Shown here one piece after another: positions 34,407 through 43,553 of a stretch of DNA of 64,000 nt; within the stretch, counting starts at the first letter, position 1, and each line of letters begins with the position of its first letter. The notes under the pieces are model-generated. The model saw nothing but the letters and a program-made list of their open reading frames with translations. It did not search any database and had not been told where the DNA came from. The translations under genes were made by a program, and so were the position numbers. This DNA is from Candidatus Saccharibacteria bacterium UBA6175 (GTDB taxonomy: Bacteria; Patescibacteriota; Saccharimonadia; Saccharimonadales; Saccharimonadaceae): contig DITV01000002.1 in assembly GCA_002422915.1 (NCBI GenBank), positions 124,001 through 188,000 of the forward strand. Direction: 5' to 3'.

Positions 34407-36979
34407 CTCTCGCGGAAATGGCTGACGTCTTTGGTCGTTACCTTATCGTGACGGGTGTTGTCGTTGCTATCATTGGTGCATTGCTTGTGTTGATGGTCGT
34501 GGTGACGACAGTACTGAATCGTCGCTGGCTAGCGCGCCGACCAGTCGAATGGCTGGAGATTACGCCACCTTCGTCTATTGCTAAGACCCCAGAAGCTACC
34601 GAACAGCTCTTTACAGTTGTTCATGGTTTCCACGCCGCCCGACCGCTAAAAGACAGGTTGCTCCGTCGTTTGCCTGTTATGAGCTTTGAAATCACGTCGA
34701 GTAGAAAAGACGGTATTCGCTATCTTGTACAAGTGGCATCCGTACAGGCGCGTATGCTAGAAAAAGCCATTATCGCATACGTTCCAGATGCAAAAGTAAA
34801 CAGTATTCATCATAGCGACAACGTTACATCCGCCAGAGTCATCGAGTTTAAAGAAACAGGACACTACGTACTGCCACTCACGCTGACATCGGCTTTCGCA
34901 CAACACGACCCGCTGGCGTATGTCACGGGCGCAATGACAAAGCTTTCAGACGATGAGTCAATTACGATGCAGCTTGTGGTGCAGCCAATTAAGTTACGCG
35001 AGGCGGGTAAACTAGCCCATCAGATACTCGGCAATGAGAATATCTTGGCTTCAGTCAATGGTGGCGGTATGAAAGCCGTTTCGAAAGTTAGCGATGTGCT
35101 TACGGCGACCATGATGGGCGTGGTCGATCTTACGGGTGAGGTATATCACGGGACGACGGCTGGATATGCCTCTATGCGCCCGACGCGCAGTGCTAAGGAC
35201 GCCGAGTTTCAGTCTCAAGTATCAAAGCGCCAGCGCCCCGCCCGGACGCTCAGCGCTTTTGAACTGGAACTGATGGAGTCAATGCACAAAAAAGTCACGC
35301 AAGTACTCTTTCGAGTAAATCTTCGCGTGATTATTACAGGCAAGAATGCCAAAGAACACGCCTCGACGTTTCGCTCGGTACTCGACGGTTACAGTGTGCC
35401 TCCCTACCAATCTCTTAAAGCAAAACTACGCATCACAGGAAAGCGCCGCCAGAGGTTACTGGCGCTCAAGCGTTTACCGCTCCTGTTTTCTCGTAGTAGC
35501 CTCGTTCTGTCGGCCTCAGAAGTGGCAAGTCTCTACCACTTTCCCTCTAGTAAGATCAGCCGAACAGATAATCTAATTACTTCGCTGAGTCGGACGTTGC
35601 CAGCGCCAATCTCACTCAAGCAACAGCGGCGTCTCGACGTTGTAATCGGCGAAAACGTCCACCATGATAGCGTGACACCAATCGGTCTGACGCAAAATGA
35701 GCGCGACCGACATATCTACATTATTGGCGGAACGGGAAACGGTAAAACAACGATGCTCCAATATGCGATTGCCCAAGATATGAAACAAGGTAAGGGCGTC
35801 GCAATCATTGACCCGCACGGTGATATGGCAGAGACGCTCCTGCGTCATGTCCCGCCCGAGCGGGTGGAGGATGTGGTCTATTTCAACCCTGATGATCTCG
35901 ATCACCCTTTTGCGATGAACCTCTTGGAATTAACGCCGGGGCTTGAAGGCAACGAGCTGCTACGAGAAAAGGATCTCATTACCGAGTCGGTTGTCTCTGT
36001 ATTTCGCAAGATATTCTCCGATGATGATAGCGGTGGTCACCGTATCGAGTATGTCCTTCGTAACGCTATCCATACCGCCCTAACGGTTGAAGGCGCGACG
36101 CTGTTTACCGTGCTCAAGCTACTTCAGAATGCGACCTATCGCCGCAGTGTGGTGAACAAGCTCGAAGACGAAGACTTGAAGGACTTTTGGAAGAACGAAC
36201 TTGGCAAGGCTGGTGAGATGCAGAAGGTGAAGATGTCGGCTGGTATTACTGCGAAGATCGGGCGTTTCAACGTCAATGCGGCAGCGCGAGCGATTCTTGG
36301 ACAGGAGAAGTCGACGATTGACTTCGAGGACATCCTCAACAGTGGCAAGATACTGATCTGTAACCTCTCTAAGGGACTCATTGGTGAAGATGTATCGGAA
36401 CTGTTTGGTATTACGATACTTGCGAAGCTCCAGCTCGCCAGTCTCCGCCGTGCTCGAATTGTCAGCGCCGAACGCCGTCCGTTCTACCTCTATGTCGATG
36501 AGTTTCAGAACTTTGCGACACCTTCATTTGTTCAAATGCTCTCAGAAGCTCGAAAATATAAGTTGTTTATGGTTATGGCCGAGCAATCTACCTCGCAGCA
36601 GAAAGATCAGCAGATGGTCAGTATCATTTTGGCGAATGTTGGCACGGTCATTTGCTTTAGGACGGGCAACCCGAACGATGAGCGCCTTTTATTACCACTG
36701 TTTAGCCCCTATATAAACGAAGGTGAAATCGCTAATCTATCAGCCTATAGCTTCTATGCTCGACTTTCTTCGGTAATTGCCCAAGAACCACTTTCGGGTC
36801 AGACCCTCCTGCTTCAAGAGGATGGCGATACCTCGGTCGCTACTGCCGTTATCAAGGCATCGCGCAGGCAGTATGCGAAGAAACCGCAGCCGAGTACGTT
36901 TGAGAAGCCTCAGCCATCAACTCAAAGAGAGAAAACGAACAAGAAATCAGCGCCGGCGATCGCTCCTCCGGGTGAATAG
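34403..36979 (+). CDS. TraG/VirD4-like coupling ATPase
   Basis: 858 residues. An N-terminal membrane helix (about 13-38) leads to a long accessory region, then the motor: GGTGNGKTT (about 440-448), VAIIDPHGDMAE, Walker B YLYVDEFQNF (about 694-703) and the AEQSTSQQ sensor segment. This is the CPR-type coupling protein that feeds DNA or protein into the channel. The last 50 residues are a disordered Lys/Pro/Ser tail. Its stop abuts the stop of the convergent gene at 36980. Confidence 0.87.
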   Translation: MTLAEMADVFGRYLIVTGVVVAIIGALLVLMVVVTTVLNRRWLARRPVEWLEITPPSSIAKTPEATEQLFTVVHGFHAARPLKDRLLRRLPVMSFEITSSRKDGIRYLVQVASVQARMLEKAIIAYVPDAKVNSIHHSDNVTSARVIEFKETGHYVLPLTLTSAFAQHDPLAYVTGAMTKLSDDESITMQLVVQPIKLREAGKLAHQILGNENILASVNGGGMKAVSKVSDVLTATMMGVVDLTGEVYHGTTAGYASMRPTRSAKDAEFQSQVSKRQRPARTLSAFELELMESMHKKVTQVLFRVNLRVIITGKNAKEHASTFRSVLDGYSVPPYQSLKAKLRITGKRRQRLLALKRLPLLFSRSSLVLSASEVASLYHFPSSKISRTDNLITSLSRTLPAPISLKQQRRLDVVIGENVHHDSVTPIGLTQNERDRHIYIIGGTGNGKTTMLQYAIAQDMKQGKGVAIIDPHGDMAETLLRHVPPERVEDVVYFNPDDLDHPFAMNLLELTPGLEGNELLREKDLITESVVSVFRKIFSDDDSGGHRIEYVLRNAIHTALTVEGATLFTVLKLLQNATYRRSVVNKLEDEDLKDFWKNELGKAGEMQKVKMSAGITAKIGRFNVNAAARAILGQEKSTIDFEDILNSGKILICNLSKGLIGEDVSELFGITILAKLQLASLRRARIVSAERRPFYLYVDEFQNFATPSFVQMLSEARKYKLFMVMAEQSTSQQKDQQMVSIILANVGTVICFRTGNPNDERLLLPLFSPYINEGEIANLSAYSFYARLSSVIAQEPLSGQTLLLQEDGDTSVATAVIKASRRQYAKKPQPSTFEKPQPSTQREKTNKKSAPAIAPPGE

Positions 36980-37228
36980 TTACTTGAAAAGCTTTTTTAG
37001 TTCATCGAACGCCAGCGTGTAGTCTTCGTCGGGGTGTGCGGGATCACTCGCGTCAATGGTAGATGCTTGCTGGTAGAGTTCTAGGATTGAAACCGCAAGG
37101 GTCGGATTCTTTTGAGCGATGAACGCTAAGTTAAAAGCTACACCTTGAACTGATGAGCCGTCGAAAGGCTTGGTGATGCCGATTGCTTTGTCTGCTTTGA
37201 GGGTAATTCGTCGTATATCATTTGACAT
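36980..37228 (-). CDS. Hypothetical small protein, 82 aa
   Basis: Unrecognised. Acidic C-terminal half (DASDPAHPDEDYTLAFDELKKLF), no membrane helix. TATAAT at 37236-37241 is 7 nt before the ATG, indicating a leaderless transcript. Divergent from the XRE gene and convergent with the coupling ATPase without spacer. Confidence 0.55.
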   Translation of the reverse strand: MSNDIRRITLKADKAIGITKPFDGSSVQGVAFNLAFIAQKNPTLAVSILELYQQASTIDASDPAHPDEDYTLAFDELKKLFK

Positions 37229-37286
37229 ACCCCTTATTATACCGTGCTATTGATTTTCCTTAAAGTACACGTGATAGAATAGTGGC

Positions 37287-37505
37287 ATGAGTACCGCTGA
37301 CAGCACCACACGAAAAGTCGCAAAAGCATTGCGATCTATTCGTCTTGATAAGGGACTGACACAGGCACAGGTGGCAGAAAAAGCAAAAATCAACACTAAC
37401 TACTATGCAAAAGTTGAACGAGGAGAAATGAAACCATCAGTAGAGGTCTATGAGCGCATTGCGAGAGCGCTTAAAGTCACTTCGAGCGAAATCTTCCCAT
37501 TTTAG
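37287..37505 (+). CDS. XRE-family HTH regulator
   Basis: 72 residues, almost entirely a Cro/C1 helix-turn-helix (KALRSIRLDKGLTQAQVAEKAKINTNYYAKVERGEMKPSVEVYERIARAL). TAGAAT at 37275-37280 is 6 nt before the ATG. Possibly controls the mobile element. Overlaps the stop of the convergent gene at 37502 by 4 nt. Confidence 0.88.
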   Translation: MSTADSTTRKVAKALRSIRLDKGLTQAQVAEKAKINTNYYAKVERGEMKPSVEVYERIARALKVTSSEIFPF

Positions 37506-38017
37506 TGCATTAACTTATAGAGCTGAAGGCGGTCAATTAGCACGCAGTCATTCACCTTAGCAAGCGTTGTTGCATACCGACCGAAGTAACTATTCGTAAT
37601 AACCATCGCTTTATCGCAGTTGTACATCTTTAATCCCGTCACGGCCTGCCGCACAGCATCGACTTTCACTTGACCGCGGTTTCGTTTCACTTGGATACCC
37701 CAGCGTATGCCATTCTTCCTCGCGAGAATATCAATACCGTAGTCAAACTTATTAGTTAATTTGACGTGACTGTAGCCGTTGATTCTCAGCAGCTGCGCGA
37801 TGTACTTTTCAAACTCGATACCATCCATTTGGTCTATCTCTCGAAAGCTTGCGCTGTGAGTAAGGCGGGCTACTACTCGAAATAGTTTTACAAATATAGC
37901 GATCGCTACAAAGATAAGGAATGCACCGATGAGGTATTGTAGGTACTGGTGGTATGTCCAAGCCAGGCTCAAGACTATAACGGTTGGTAGTAAAGATATA
38001 GCGCGACGTGTGTTCAT
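37502..38017 (-). CDS. Membrane-anchored Mrr-like restriction endonuclease
   Basis: 171 residues. Two membrane helices (about 8-45) then a PD-(D/E)xK Mrr_cat domain: FEKYIAQLLRINGYSHVKLTNKFDYGIDILARKNGIRWGIQVKRNRG, with catalytic Asp in YGID and the QVK motif. Such membrane-tethered Mrr-like nucleases occur in many bacteria and may cut incoming DNA. Its ATG overlaps the stop of the upstream gene (ATGA), so the pair is coupled. Confidence 0.75.
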   Translation of the reverse strand: MNTRRAISLLPTVIVLSLAWTYHQYLQYLIGAFLIFVAIAIFVKLFRVVARLTHSASFREIDQMDGIEFEKYIAQLLRINGYSHVKLTNKFDYGIDILARKNGIRWGIQVKRNRGQVKVDAVRQAVTGLKMYNCDKAMVITNSYFGRYATTLAKVNDCVLIDRLQLYKLMH

Positions 38018-38343
38018 AACGAATCATTCTCCTTTTTGTTTTCTTGGTAGATTGATTCTAACTGATCTGGGTCAAACACTAATTCATCGGCAAAAGTTAT
38101 ATTCTCGTTCCCTATCTCCAGCCAAAGAAAAAAGAGTCTGTAGAGACTCTTATTTCTTGAGCGAATGATCGAAGGAAGCTTCGGCCGATACCCCTCATCT
38201 GTAAATATTTGACTAGTCGTGCAAAATATATTTAAATGTAGCAATGAGCCGTGAAATCCCCATTTTTGTGTATCGACCACTTGAAGAGCATAGCGTTGAG
38301 CGTGTGAAACAATTGCAAGCCAAGTATTCATTAATTCCTTCAT
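38014..38343 (-). CDS. Hypothetical protein coupled to the Mrr-like gene
   Basis: 109 codons from ATG 38343 (AGGA 5 nt upstream). No family recognised; C-terminus acidic then Lys-rich. The first third overlaps the divergent gene at 38244, so the true start may be further in (TTG near 38244). The 3' overlap with the Mrr-like gene supports it being real. Confidence 0.4.
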   Translation of the reverse strand: MKELMNTWLAIVSHAQRYALQVVDTQKWGFHGSLLHLNIFCTTSQIFTDEGYRPKLPSIIRSRNKSLYRLFFLWLEIGNENITFADELVFDPDQLESIYQENKKENDSL

Positions 38344-38894
38344 TTAATCCTGTAACGGATCTACACACGACGGTCGTTAGTGGCAACTCTGGCCCATTAG
38401 CTGACAGGTACCAACTTGAAGCCGTCATGAAGAATGCACCTAGTACCGCAATTGAATCACATACCGCATTAATCTCTGAAATTCTCTTGAATCGTTCAAA
38501 AGATGTCACCAGAATTGCAATACAACTTGCCCTGGACGAAACAAACTCTCAGCGTTTTCTCGACGAACGAGCTTTATTTAAACAACGATTTCAAAATGTG
38601 AGGGGAGGTGCCTTTATCCGTCATCTTTCTCGACCTCATGTGACCGTAGGGTACGTTGGAGCTTCACTTGCAACAGGTTCGCTCGTTGAACAAGCATCAG
38701 AAGTGGTTGGTGCGCAATTGGACTATGGCCCTGTCGATTCAACGTTCGGGCCAGCTCAGGTGCGTCCTAAGCAAGAAAAACGTCCAATTGTAAGAAAGGA
38801 TTACCCTATTGACCACCCCGTCGCATATGTTCGGCCGGGCGGTATTCCAACGGCTTTCTTGGCGTCCCTCCGTACATCTGAATCGTCGGAGTAA
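38244..38894 (+). CDS. 2H phosphoesterase-like protein
   Basis: 216 residues. Two HxT motifs, LHTTVVS (about residue 41) and RPHVTVGYV (about residue 130), with the spacing of the 2H (LigT/CPDase) superfamily that acts on 2',3'-cyclic or 2'-5' phosphodiesters. The C-terminal tail is Lys/Arg/Pro rich. A role in RNA repair, or in cyclic-oligonucleotide or 2'-5'A degradation, is possible. The upstream A/T-rich box (TTTAAAT) is 6 nt from the ATG. Confidence 0.6.
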   Translation: MSREIPIFVYRPLEEHSVERVKQLQAKYSLIPSFNPVTDLHTTVVSGNSGPLADRYQLEAVMKNAPSTAIESHTALISEILLNRSKDVTRIAIQLALDETNSQRFLDERALFKQRFQNVRGGAFIRHLSRPHVTVGYVGASLATGSLVEQASEVVGAQLDYGPVDSTFGPAQVRPKQEKRPIVRKDYPIDHPVAYVRPGGIPTAFLASLRTSESSE

Positions 38895-38901
38895 GAGATA
38901 T

Positions 38902-39150
38902 ATGCCCCGCCCTCCAAAAAACATCTCATCGCAAAAAACCGCCCGAAAAGTACAGGGTCGCACTGCTCGTCATAAGATTGTGCGCTACCATAATGATGCT
39001 GCGCTCTTTCCCGATTCGGTGAAATTATGTCTCGTATGCAAACGTCCATTCGAAAACCGTAAACGCTGGGCATCGCGTGGCCAGTTTGCCGAGGTGAAGT
39101 ATTGTTCAAAACGATGTCGTAAATTATCAGCACGATCGAGTGCAGCTTAG
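38902..39150 (+). CDS. DUF2256-type zinc-ribbon protein
   Basis: 82 residues, strongly basic. CLVCKRPFENRKRWASRGQFAEVKYCSKRCRK matches the DUF2256 family with a CxxC...CxxxC zinc site. Function of the family is unknown. It begins 7 nt after the preceding stop and overlaps the stop of the convergent gene at 39147 by 4 nt. Confidence 0.8.
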   Translation: MPRPPKNISSQKTARKVQGRTARHKIVRYHNDAALFPDSVKLCLVCKRPFENRKRWASRGQFAEVKYCSKRCRKLSARSSAA

Positions 39151-41285
39151 ATAGTAACTTCGACGCGAGAATTCATCCGAGAAAGCGTGAGCAGTACCGC
39201 GCTAGGGTCTTCATGCGTCACGTAAAGCGAGGGACGATCATTCGGCATTTTTGGTTCACATAACCATGCAAGGTAGAGGGGGTTCTCATTAGAGTCTCGG
39301 TATATTTCCGCCGCTGCAGCACTTCTCTTTGCGTCTATCGCAGCTCTTAGCTCAATCCTAGGAGCATTCGTATAGGCCTCACGAGGAGTTGCCGTCTCGT
39401 CGTCGAGCCAGAGTCTGAAATCGTCTTCTGCCTCAACGATGACCTCGATGTTACATTCGACGGCCTTTGCGAGGAGTGCCGAAAGATCTACATTGCTGTA
39501 GCCGTATATCGACTTGGCACGATACCAGATCTCGTCGACCGATTGGTCATTGATCTCACCCGAGAAATTACTGACATATTTATGGTAATTATCAGCATCT
39601 GAAGGTGCTGAGTTCGAGACTATTTCGTTGAGCTGAGCATGAATATCTTCTCTGATCGCGTCACGAAGAGTGTCTGCCGCAGCTTTCGTTTCTGGCTTCT
39701 CTAGCTGCGCCTCCCGATATTTAATATAGAGCTCTTGATAGATGAGATTACGCATCTTATTGTCGGGGAACTGTGCAGCGAGAACTTGGTCATCAAAATA
39801 CTCTTCTGAAGAGAACGGCTGGACTTTGAAGGAGAAGACGTGCTTCATTCGCTCGAGTACTTTTTCAACAAGGTTGTCTGCTTCCTCTGCACTGATATGG
39901 ATTGTCGAGAGCCCTTGCGCATCAATTGGTGCTGCACTGAACTTTTCGTGGAGCAAGTCGTCGATACTCATATGTACAAATGTTCCGATGTTCTCCTCGC
40001 AAAAGATTTCTTCAAAGTGTTTCTTGTATGTTACTTCAATAGCTTCTTGAAGACGCGATGCTTCATCGGGTGCCACTGAGGCGTGAGCCTCAAAGGCTTT
40101 GTTATCGGGTAATTGCGATGCTCCCAAGCTGATAAGGTTACGCGTAGCGATTTCTTGAGCGTCTTCGGTTGGAGCTCGGTGAGCAAGGTAGCTGCTTACG
40201 AACATATACTCTGCGTAGGCGTACACTCCAAACGTTCGTATGACATTGAGCCGCTCAAGCTCGCGATAGTGGCTTCGTAGTGTGTGGGGTTCATGCTCGT
40301 ACTTTGTGATTGTTGTTAAATCATTCAACAGATCGCTCGCTGTAATATTTTGGTCGCCAATTTCCAGGGGCGCACCTTTTACTGAGTCAAGGTCAATAAT
40401 TCCGCCAAGTAAGGTTGTATTGCTGAGTGTCGGGAAGGTGTGGACGAGGCCGGCATCATGCAGGGCGGCCATGCTTTGACCAAGCAGCGTTGGGTAGACG
40501 ACGCCGAAAAAATGGTCTCTGTCTTTCGGTCGACTTGGCAGGAGCTTCCTAAAGTCTTCGTAGTCCTTGAAAAGTGTGTTACCGACATTAAACACATGGC
40601 GAAGCCGTTGCCGAGCCTGCTCAGGACTATCGTGAATCAAATCGGTGAGTCGATCGTTGATCATCATCGAGCGCTCGGTGATGAAAAATGTCATTGGTTC
40701 AATGGCTTGAGCTACCCTGACTGCTTCTTCCATGCCGTATCGATGCATTGTGTGATCAAGCAATCGTTTTTTGTAGGTAGATTGAGAAACCAATTCGCCG
40801 TTGAATACGAGCTGTTTTGGTTCGTAGACACCGTGAATCCATTCAGTCGGTATGCCCTGCTCGCGGAGCATACGGGACGCCTTCACAATTCGATACAGGG
40901 CATCACTTTCTTGGAGCCCCATTGGAATATACCCAGATGGAGCCGTCGCCGACTCCATGATTTCATGGGTTGAAAAGTTGTTTCCCTTTAAGGAGACGCT
41001 TGTGTAGCAGTTGTCATATTGATCTTGCCAAATTGCGAGTCGAGACATTTTACCTCTCCTGTCGACGTTAGGCCCAATCTCATACGATCGGCCATGATGT
41101 GGGCTGAGGCGAAGTAATTCAAGCTTGGAGGGAGGTAGGAGGTCCGACGCCTCTTCGTTGATAACCACCGGGATTGTGTCGGAATTAATACGAAAACCAT
41201 GCGGCAACTCTGCCGATTCGATCCGCTCGTCTTGTATGGTGTCGTGTGCCCATGCCGCGACATCGGTGGTGTATCGCTCTTTCAT
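39147..41285 (-). CDS. Large unknown protein with kinase-like segment
   Basis: 712 residues, soluble, no clear family. The stretch ALHDAGLVHTFPTLSNTTLLGG followed by IIDLDSVKG (about 285-315) resembles the H-x5-N...D catalytic loop of kinase-like folds, including the pseudokinase AMPylase SelO. An upstream segment with Arg/Glu (EAVRVAQAIEPMTFFITERSM) could be the matching lobe. The C-terminal half is helical and acidic, with repeated Glu/Ala stretches. Assignment is tentative. Separated from the accessory genes only by convergent overlap. Confidence 0.45.
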   Translation of the reverse strand: MKERYTTDVAAWAHDTIQDERIESAELPHGFRINSDTIPVVINEEASDLLPPSKLELLRLSPHHGRSYEIGPNVDRRGKMSRLAIWQDQYDNCYTSVSLKGNNFSTHEIMESATAPSGYIPMGLQESDALYRIVKASRMLREQGIPTEWIHGVYEPKQLVFNGELVSQSTYKKRLLDHTMHRYGMEEAVRVAQAIEPMTFFITERSMMINDRLTDLIHDSPEQARQRLRHVFNVGNTLFKDYEDFRKLLPSRPKDRDHFFGVVYPTLLGQSMAALHDAGLVHTFPTLSNTTLLGGIIDLDSVKGAPLEIGDQNITASDLLNDLTTITKYEHEPHTLRSHYRELERLNVIRTFGVYAYAEYMFVSSYLAHRAPTEDAQEIATRNLISLGASQLPDNKAFEAHASVAPDEASRLQEAIEVTYKKHFEEIFCEENIGTFVHMSIDDLLHEKFSAAPIDAQGLSTIHISAEEADNLVEKVLERMKHVFSFKVQPFSSEEYFDDQVLAAQFPDNKMRNLIYQELYIKYREAQLEKPETKAAADTLRDAIREDIHAQLNEIVSNSAPSDADNYHKYVSNFSGEINDQSVDEIWYRAKSIYGYSNVDLSALLAKAVECNIEVIVEAEDDFRLWLDDETATPREAYTNAPRIELRAAIDAKRSAAAAEIYRDSNENPLYLAWLCEPKMPNDRPSLYVTHEDPSAVLLTLSRMNSRVEVTI

Positions 41286-41301
41286 GAGGGCTATTTACGT
41301 G

Positions 41302-41691
41302 TTACGTCTTCTTTGATTTTCCGGCGCTCATTGATTTTGCCTTCGTGTTGACGGGAGCTTCTGGCGCAACGATACTTTCTTCAGCAATCCGCCGTGCTGC
41401 TTCCCAGCCTTGTTCTTGGGCGCTAAAAATTTGTGCATAGACTGGGTCGGGAACTGCTTCTGCGGCTACCCGTGCTGCACTCACCCGCTTGAGCACCTCA
41501 CTTGTGATGGTCTCTGTTTTGATGCGGCCACCGGTTTTCGCGCGGGCTTCTTCGGTTGCTTTGACGAATCGTGCGAGTGCATCGACTGCAGTCGCGCCGA
41601 CGAATGGGTCGGCCTGTAGTGCTTCATTAAGTTCTGCGTTTACGGATTTGACTGGTTCGCGGTTAATCCAATTTGGGGTGCGTGGTGCCAT
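41302..41691 (-). CDS. Hypothetical protein, 129 aa
   Basis: Unrecognised, mainly helical, Ala-rich, with a basic tail (KAKSMSAGKSKKT). AGAGGAGATACC precedes the ATG at 41691, one of the few good SD sites in this part of the window. It lies 16 nt ahead of the 712-residue gene on the same strand and is probably co-transcribed with it. Confidence 0.55.
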   Translation of the reverse strand: MAPRTPNWINREPVKSVNAELNEALQADPFVGATAVDALARFVKATEEARAKTGGRIKTETITSEVLKRVSAARVAAEAVPDPVYAQIFSAQEQGWEAARRIAEESIVAPEAPVNTKAKSMSAGKSKKT

Positions 41692-41793
41692 GGTATCTCC
41701 TCTCGATTACCGTACTATGACATATTGATCCAATAAAAACAATAAACGTCACATGATGCGACGTTTATTGTTTGAAATCAGCGAGAGACTACG

Positions 41794-42210
41794 CTACTCT
41801 GGCAGCAATACGCTGTCGATCGCGTGGATAACACCGTTACTTGCTTCGATGTCAGTTGCGGTGACGGTTGAAGCGTCGTTCAAGCGAACGCTTCCTTCAG
41901 CGACAGCAATGTTGACTTCTTGGCCGTTGACGGTTGGTGCGCTGGTCATACCGACAACGTCGGCAGCAAGGACTTTCCCAGCAACAACGTGGTACGTGAG
42001 TACCTTTGTCAAGGCAGGAATGTCAGCGAGCAGAGACTCAACAGTTCCTTCAGGGAGCTTGGCAAATGCTTCGTTGGTTGGGGCGAAGACAGTGAACGGG
42101 CCATCACCCGACAAAGTTTCGACTAAACCAGCGGCTTGCACAGCGGCGACTAGTGTTGAAAAGTCTGGGTTGCCCGCGGCAACGTCAACAATCGTTTTTG
42201 GTTGGTCCAT
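41794..42210 (-). CDS. Fasciclin (FAS1)-domain protein
   Basis: 138 residues forming a single FAS1 domain: [37 protein letters not shown] (H1 box), LTYHVV and the C-terminal [13 protein letters not shown] (H2 box). No signal peptide is visible even with the upstream GTG at 42216, so export is unclear. FAS1 domains mediate adhesion in secreted proteins. TATAGT/TATACT boxes lie within 35 nt upstream. Confidence 0.92.
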   Translation of the reverse strand: MDQPKTIVDVAAGNPDFSTLVAAVQAAGLVETLSGDGPFTVFAPTNEAFAKLPEGTVESLLADIPALTKVLTYHVVAGKVLAADVVGMTSAPTVNGQEVNIAVAEGSVRLNDASTVTATDIEASNGVIHAIDSVLLPE

Positions 42211-42286
42211 ATGCACTCTTTTGTTATTACTATATTCAGTATAGTTTGTTCAGAGCATAAGCGCAACCAGCGTGTATACTAAACGC

Positions 42287-43357
42287 ATGGCATTATACGA
42301 AAAACGCAAAGGCACTCCCCTCGCCGACTTTACCCCACGTGGAAACAAGAATCCCGTAACCACACTCGAAATTATTGATGTGGTTGAAGGAACCGGTGCG
42401 GTCGTCCCGGCAGACGCAACCATTACCGCACACTACACCGGTGCAGCCAAGCAGGCTGCCCTACTTCCCATAACGGTAGTCGTGCCGCTTCGTCGACGAG
42501 CTGATTCGCTTGAGCGGTTGTTTCGCGAGCTTGAAGTACACCGTTATGAGCACCTCGAAATTATTGTGGTTATCTACCAAACAGCCGGCTCTAGGGCGCA
42601 GCTACAGGCTCGCCAGCTGGCGCGTCGACATGGACTTACCGTCAAGACCGTCCGTCACAGAAAAGGCCTCAGCCTAGAGCGAATTGCCCACTCAAGGGCA
42701 CGTGGTGAAGCAGTGATCTTGCTGGCTGCTCACGATCGACTGACGCATCGTTTTTTTGAACACGCCTCGTATGCCCTTACTCAGAAAGTGACTGCGCTAC
42801 GGGTGCGTCAGTTTGTGCAACTTGACGCTCGGCTGATTACGACACTTCGTGCGCTCGTCACCCTTTGCCGCGAGGCCATCACCCACGCGTGGCATCGCCC
42901 GCGTCACACCCAGGGTCTTCGTCGCGGCGTAATTGTCCGTCGTGATGCGCTAGTGCGACCATACAAAGAAGCGGCAATGCTTTTTGATAACTTTGCGGTT
43001 GAACGACCACACGAGTCAGTGCATCCTTCTGTCAAATCGCTGGTTGCCCTTGGTGCACTTTTGGTTGCAATCGGTACGCTAGTGGCAACCACACCATTTG
43101 ACGTTCTTGCCTACGTTAGCATGTTGGCGCTCGGCGTCATCGCTATTGTCGTCGCACTACTTGTGATTCAGCATAGTGGCTATCGCCCACTTCATAAGTT
43201 GGCGTTACTGAGCCTTCTGCCGTTTGCGCCTCTCTATTATCTTTTGTGGCTGATTCGTGCAGCAGCTCGAGTACTCTATCGAACTGTTATTGCCACGTCC
43301 CGACGGCCCCGATCAAAACGACAAGTGCGACAACCGCAACCAGCCCGTACTCAATAA
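42287..43357 (+). CDS. Chimera: FKBP fragment fused to glycosyltransferase-like membrane protein
   Basis: 356 residues. Residues 1-54 match the start of an FKBP peptidyl-prolyl isomerase (LEIIDVVEGTGAVVPADATITAHYTGA) but stop where the catalytic domain should continue. From residue 60 a GT2-like Rossmann fold begins (LPITVVVPLRRRADSLERLFREL...LEIIVVIYQTAG...ARGEAVILLAAHDRLTHRF), then three or four membrane helices (about 250-330) and a basic tail. TATACT 6 nt before the ATG. The DxD metal motif is not obvious. It overlaps the convergent gene by 71 bp. Confidence 0.6.
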   Translation: MALYEKRKGTPLADFTPRGNKNPVTTLEIIDVVEGTGAVVPADATITAHYTGAAKQAALLPITVVVPLRRRADSLERLFRELEVHRYEHLEIIVVIYQTAGSRAQLQARQLARRHGLTVKTVRHRKGLSLERIAHSRARGEAVILLAAHDRLTHRFFEHASYALTQKVTALRVRQFVQLDARLITTLRALVTLCREAITHAWHRPRHTQGLRRGVIVRRDALVRPYKEAAMLFDNFAVERPHESVHPSVKSLVALGALLVAIGTLVATTPFDVLAYVSMLALGVIAIVVALLVIQHSGYRPLHKLALLSLLPFAPLYYLLWLIRAAARVLYRTVIATSRRPRSKRQVRQPQPARTQ

Positions 43358-43553
43358 GAATGTCCCTGGTGAGTGTTTGTGCGCGGGCATGAATGAGCCC
43401 GTTACCAGCGACGTACGCTAACAGAAACGCCAGAACGATCAACAGGCTCGCACTCGGCACGAGGACGATGATGCCAATACTGAGGACGGCAAGGCTGCAC
43501 GTAAACCAGAAATGAAACACCTGTTGTCGCTTAAGGCGGCGTTTTTTTGTCAT
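43287..43553 (-). CDS. Small two- or three-helix membrane protein
   Basis: 88 residues with a basic N-terminus (MTKKRRLKRQQ) and hydrophobic segments at about 14-33, 36-52 and 68-86. No family assigned. Its ATG overlaps the stop of the CAP-domain gene (ATGA), so it is co-expressed with it, and its 3' end overlaps the chimeric gene on the other strand by 71 bp. Confidence 0.55.
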   Translation of the reverse strand: MTKKRRLKRQQVFHFWFTCSLAVLSIGIIVLVPSASLLIVLAFLLAYVAGNGLIHARAQTLTRDILIEYGLVAVVALVVLIGAVGTWQ

